From: Methanobrevibacter sp.
Lineage (GTDB): Archaea; Methanobacteriota; Methanobacteria; Methanobacteriales; Methanobacteriaceae
Direction: 5' to 3'
Length of the DNA stretch: 8,775 bases
NCBI GenBank assembly: GCA_009777005.1
Contig: WRMT01000114.1
Location: 1 to 8,775, forward strand
Part shown: positions 6,383 to 8,775 of the stretch, one piece after another
How the letters are laid out: every line of letters begins with the position of its first letter
How positions within the stretch are numbered: the first letter of the stretch is position 1
The notes under the pieces: generated by a model
Told to the model about the DNA's origin: nothing
What the model saw: the letters and a program-made list of their open reading frames with translations, nothing else
The model's database searches: none
Made by a program: the position numbers and the translations under genes

Positions 6383-6559
6383 ATTTTATGTATTTTAGTT
6401 AAAACCATTAAATAATATTCATTCCATAAATACAGATTTTATGTATTTTCATTTAAAAACCATTAATATAATACTATAATACTCATACCATAAACAGATT
6501 TTATGTATTTTATTAAAATCATTTAATATGATATTTATGTATCATAATATCATAAAGAC
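6383..6559. repeat. Three-copy ~53-62 bp repeat upstream of lonB
   Basis: The word ATTTTATGTATTTT occurs at 6383, 6436 and 6498. Each is followed by TTAAAA-CATT-AATATAATA-like sequence and then CCATAAA-CAG or a decayed form of it, giving periods of 53 and 62 bases. The copies differ by point changes and indels, so this array is older than the one behind lonB. It lies 94-270 bp upstream of the lonB start and could hold repeated regulator sites, or be neutral repeat decay. Confidence 0.7.
6527..6554. promoter_or_regulatory. Nested inverted repeats in the lonB/cobQ spacer
   Basis: TATGATATT at 6527-6535 pairs perfectly with AATATCATA at 6546-6554 across a 10-nt loop. The same left arm also pairs over 7 bp with TATCATA at 6540-6546. 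The sharing of one arm by two alternative stems suggests a regulator binding site or a cruciform-prone sequence. In RNA it would be weak because it is AT-only. Confidence 0.4.
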
Positions 6560-7000
6560 CAAAATCTTTCTAATAACCAAAATATACAATAATATAATGA
6601 AAAAAATAGTAAGAAATAAGGTCTGTTAAATAATTTAAAAAATTTTTATTAATGATAAATAACTAAAAACATATTTAATAAGAAATTTTTTAATTTTTAA
6701 TTCTAAACACTATGATTATTGTATATATTTTTAAATATAAATAGCTTTGTATTTTAGTAAATTTCAGTAATTAAAAGATTTAAATAATATGTTATATTAA
6801 TGACTTCAAAAAAAATTAAAATTATCAACAACAACAAAAATGATTTTATCCAAATATATTAATTGCTTTTAATATTATAAAAAAATATCCTATAATAATA
6901 AATAGAAAGAATTAAAACTATTCTCTATTTTCTAAGTTTTATATTTATCTTATAAATTAATATTTAATAAATAATTAAATTAATAATTTAAAATAAAAAA
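6560..7000. other. Long AT-rich spacer between lonB and cobQ
   Basis: No open frame of useful length, RNA gene or ribosome site is seen. The few G/C bases are scattered (AAGGTCTGTT near 6618, CAACAACAAC near 6825). This is one of the longest gene-free stretches in the window and separates two divergent genes. Confidence 0.55.
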
Positions 7001-7022
7001 TATTCAAATCGATTTTTGAATA
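7001..7022. promoter_or_regulatory. Near-perfect inverted repeat upstream of cobQ
   Basis: TATTCAAA (7001-7008) and TTTGAATA (7015-7022) are perfect complements around TCGATT, and the centre AAATCGATTT (7006-7015) is itself a palindrome. It lies about 125-145 bp before cobQ and could be an operator. It stands out because it holds one of the few CG pairs in the spacer. Confidence 0.4.
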
Positions 7023-7073
7023 AACAATAATATAAAAACATTTTAAACTTAAAAAAAAAAATATTTCTAAAAA

Positions 7074-7087
7074 AAATTAATATATTT
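7074..7087 (+). promoter_or_regulatory. Candidate TATA box of cobQ
   Basis: AAATTAATATATTT follows an A-rich BRE-like run and lies about 60-70 nt before the cobQ ATG. It predicts a start near 7107 and a leader of about 40 nt. I see no structured cobalamin riboswitch in that leader. Confidence 0.35.
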
Positions 7088-7133
7088 CAATAACAATTAT
7101 TTCAATGTATCAATTTACTTAATAAACAATTTT

Positions 7134-7138
7134 AGGAG
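7134..7138 (+). promoter_or_regulatory. Ribosome binding site of cobQ
   Basis: AGGAG lies 7 nt upstream of the ATG at 7146 and supports that start. Confidence 0.75.
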
Positions 7139-7145
7139 AATTAAT

Positions 7146-8708
7146 ATGGCAAAATGTATAATGGTTCAAGGAACATCATCTAATGCAGGAAAAAGTGTTT
7201 TAGTAGCTGCCCTATGTAGAATATATTCACGAAGAGGTTACAAAGTAGCTCCTTTCAAATCACAAAACATGTCTTTAAACTCTTTCACTACTAAAGAAAA
7301 TGGAGAAATAGCTATTGCCCAAGTTTTACAAGCTGAAGCTGCAGATATTGAACCAAGCATCCATATGAATCCGATTCTCCTAAAACCAAAAGGTAATTTC
7401 ACATCCCAAGTTATTATTCAAGGAAAAGCAGTAGCTGATATGGATTTTTACCAGTATCAACATGAATTTAGAGAAACTGCATTAAAAGCTATTGAAGAAT
7501 CATTAAATATTTTAAAAGAAGAATATGATATTATTATAATTGAAGGAGCAGGTTCTCCAGCTGAAATAAACATGCGAAAAGAAGATTTAGCTAATATGGA
7601 AATAGCACATTTAGCTGATGCAGATGTATTACTTGTAGCTGACATTGATAAAGGTGGTGTTTTTGCATCAATAGCTGGAACATTTTCACTTTTAGATAGC
7701 TATGACAGGAAGCGATTGAAAGCCGTGGTTATTAACAAATTTAGGGGAAATTTAGATATACTGATGCCTGGAGTGGAAAAAATTGAAAAAATAATTAACG
7801 CTCCAGTATTAGGAGTGCTTCCTTATGATAATAGTTTAAAACTTCCTGAAGAAGATTCAGCATCATTACATGAACACAAATTTGATTCAAATAAAGAAAT
7901 TATAATTGGAGTAATTAAACTTCCAAAAATAGCTAATTTTACAGACATTGACCCCTTTGAATTTGAAGATGACATTGGTTTAAAATTAATTGATATACAT
8001 GATGAAATCAAAGAAGTAGATGCTATAATTATCCCAGGGACAAGAAATACTGTTGAAGATTTAGAAAATTTAAAAGAAACTGGAATGGATGAAAAAATAA
8101 AGAAATTAGCTAATGATATTCCAATAATTGGTATTTGTGGAGGATATCAAATATTAGGTGAAAAAATCCACCACATCAATGAAAAGAATGAAGAAATAAT
8201 TGTTGATGGTTTAAACCTTTTAAAAATAGAAACTTTCTTTAAAAAAGACAGTAATATGGACAAAATAGTGGAACAAAGTATTGGGACAATTATAAACAAT
8301 AATTCTTCTAAAACAAACTTAAATGCATCATCTAACTTAGCTAATAGTATGTTTTCATCAATTCCAGATGAAGAAATAAGAGGTTATGAAATCCATGAAG
8401 GAATAACAAAATTAACAGGATCACAGCCTTTATTAAAGATAAAAAAAGGAGTTGGAAACTCTATCTCAAGTGAATATGATGGAGCTATTGAAGGAAATGT
8501 TATTGGCAGCTATTTCCATGGAATATTTCACAATTACAATTTTAGAGCATGTTTTTTAAATTATTTAAGAGAAAAAAAAGGTTTTAAACCAAAATTTGAT
8601 GAAGATCCTTATGAGGCAAAAAAAGATTATTCTATTGAAAAATTAGCTAAAATCGTTGAAAACAATTTGAATATGGAATTTATTGATAAGCTAATAATAA
8701 AGAAATAA
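7146..8708 (+). CDS. cobQ: Cobyric acid synthase (glutamine-hydrolysing)
   Basis: CobQ (CbiP) amidates the b, d, e and g carboxylates of adenosylcobyrinic acid a,c-diamide with glutamine and ATP, a late step of corrinoid synthesis. In methanogens the product serves methyltransferases such as Mtr. The 520 residues comprise an N-terminal dethiobiotin-synthetase-like ATPase domain with GTSSNAGKS (9-17), FKSQNMSLNS (37-46), EGAGSPAEIN (133-142) and DIDKGGVFAS (166-175). A class I glutamine amidotransferase domain from about 252 follows, with nucleophile Cys331 in GICGGYQ and His458 in GSYFHGIF. GYEIHEG (413-419) is the usual CobQ signature. Between about 383 and 408 there is an Asn/Ser-rich stretch that looks inserted relative to standard CobQ. 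The gene stands alone with its own ribosome site; no other cob/cbi gene is nearby. Confidence 0.97.
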   Translation: MAKCIMVQGTSSNAGKSVLVAALCRIYSRRGYKVAPFKSQNMSLNSFTTKENGEIAIAQVLQAEAADIEPSIHMNPILLKPKGNFTSQVIIQGKAVADMDFYQYQHEFRETALKAIEESLNILKEEYDIIIIEGAGSPAEINMRKEDLANMEIAHLADADVLLVADIDKGGVFASIAGTFSLLDSYDRKRLKAVVINKFRGNLDILMPGVEKIEKIINAPVLGVLPYDNSLKLPEEDSASLHEHKFDSNKEIIIGVIKLPKIANFTDIDPFEFEDDIGLKLIDIHDEIKEVDAIIIPGTRNTVEDLENLKETGMDEKIKKLANDIPIIGICGGYQILGEKIHHINEKNEEIIVDGLNLLKIETFFKKDSNMDKIVEQSIGTIINNNSSKTNLNASSNLANSMFSSIPDEEIRGYEIHEGITKLTGSQPLLKIKKGVGNSISSEYDGAIEGNVIGSYFHGIFHNYNFRACFLNYLREKKGFKPKFDEDPYEAKKDYSIEKLAKIVENNLNMEFIDKLIIKK

Positions 8709-8747
8709 TATATGTCATTAAGTCATTCTCTTATATGAATATTACAA

Positions 8748-8752
8748 TTTTT
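8748..8752 (+). terminator. Possible short T-tract terminator after cobQ
   Basis: A run of five T lies 40 nt after the cobQ stop, directly before the inverted repeat at the window edge. Evidence is weak. Confidence 0.25.
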
Positions 8753-8754
8753 AA

Positions 8755-8775
8755 ACCATATCCATATATTATGGT
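8755..8775. other. Inverted repeat cut by the window edge
   Basis: ACCATA (8755-8760) is complementary to TATGGT (8770-8775) around a 9-nt AT loop. The right arm ends at the last base, so the stem may be longer. It could be a terminator stem of cobQ or part of the next gene's control region. Confidence 0.4.

Noticed and set aside
6290..7145. Possible small RNA, tRNA or riboswitch in the long spacer
   Set aside because: In archaeal AT-rich genomes structured RNAs stand out as GC-rich patches. None is present, and no C/D box pair or cobalamin-box pattern was seen.

Overview
The window looks like chromosomal DNA of a very AT-rich methanogenic archaeon of the order Methanobacteriales. Methanobrevibacter is most likely and Methanosphaera possible. 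The evidence is the membrane-anchored archaeal type of Lon protease, a short archaeal-type PRPP synthetase, a cobyric acid synthase close to methanogen enzymes, and the HypA/HypB nickel chaperones that [NiFe] hydrogenases need. The Shine-Dalgarno sites are built on GGTG or AGGAG. Between genes the DNA is almost pure A+T.

Layout from left to right. Positions 1-58 may hold the last codons of a + strand gene cut by the window edge. An AT-only stretch follows, then a degenerate tandem repeat (about 296-432) that runs into the 3' end of hypB. hypB and hypA lie on the - strand, with hypA upstream, separated by a 175-bp gap that contains a perfect 49-bp tandem duplication. prs (PRPP synthetase) diverges from hypA on the + strand. 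It probably starts at a TTG, because a full GGTGAT site overlaps the first ATG. A 211-residue acidic orphan protein follows on the + strand. It converges on lonB (- strand). Between their stop codons lies a strongly A-rich region with a 63/67-bp tandem array that reads as serial U-tracts in the lonB direction. An 856-bp non-coding gap with a triplicated unit and two inverted repeats separates lonB from the divergent cobQ (cobyric acid synthase). The window ends shortly after cobQ in an inverted repeat cut by the edge.

The recognisable genes are housekeeping or methanogenesis-support genes: HypA and HypB deliver nickel to hydrogenases, CobQ supplies the corrinoid used by methyltransferases, Prs makes PRPP for nucleotides and cofactors, and LonB is the membrane quality-control protease. 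They are separate transcription units apart from the likely hypA-hypB pair. I see no defence island, mobile element, CRISPR array, tRNA or rRNA.

The unexplained material is mostly between genes. At least three unrelated tandem repeat families occur in 8.8 kb; two sit directly downstream of - strand genes (hypB, lonB) and carry T-rich segments in the transcribed sense, so they may be multiplied archaeal terminators. The 211-residue orphan is the only unassigned gene.
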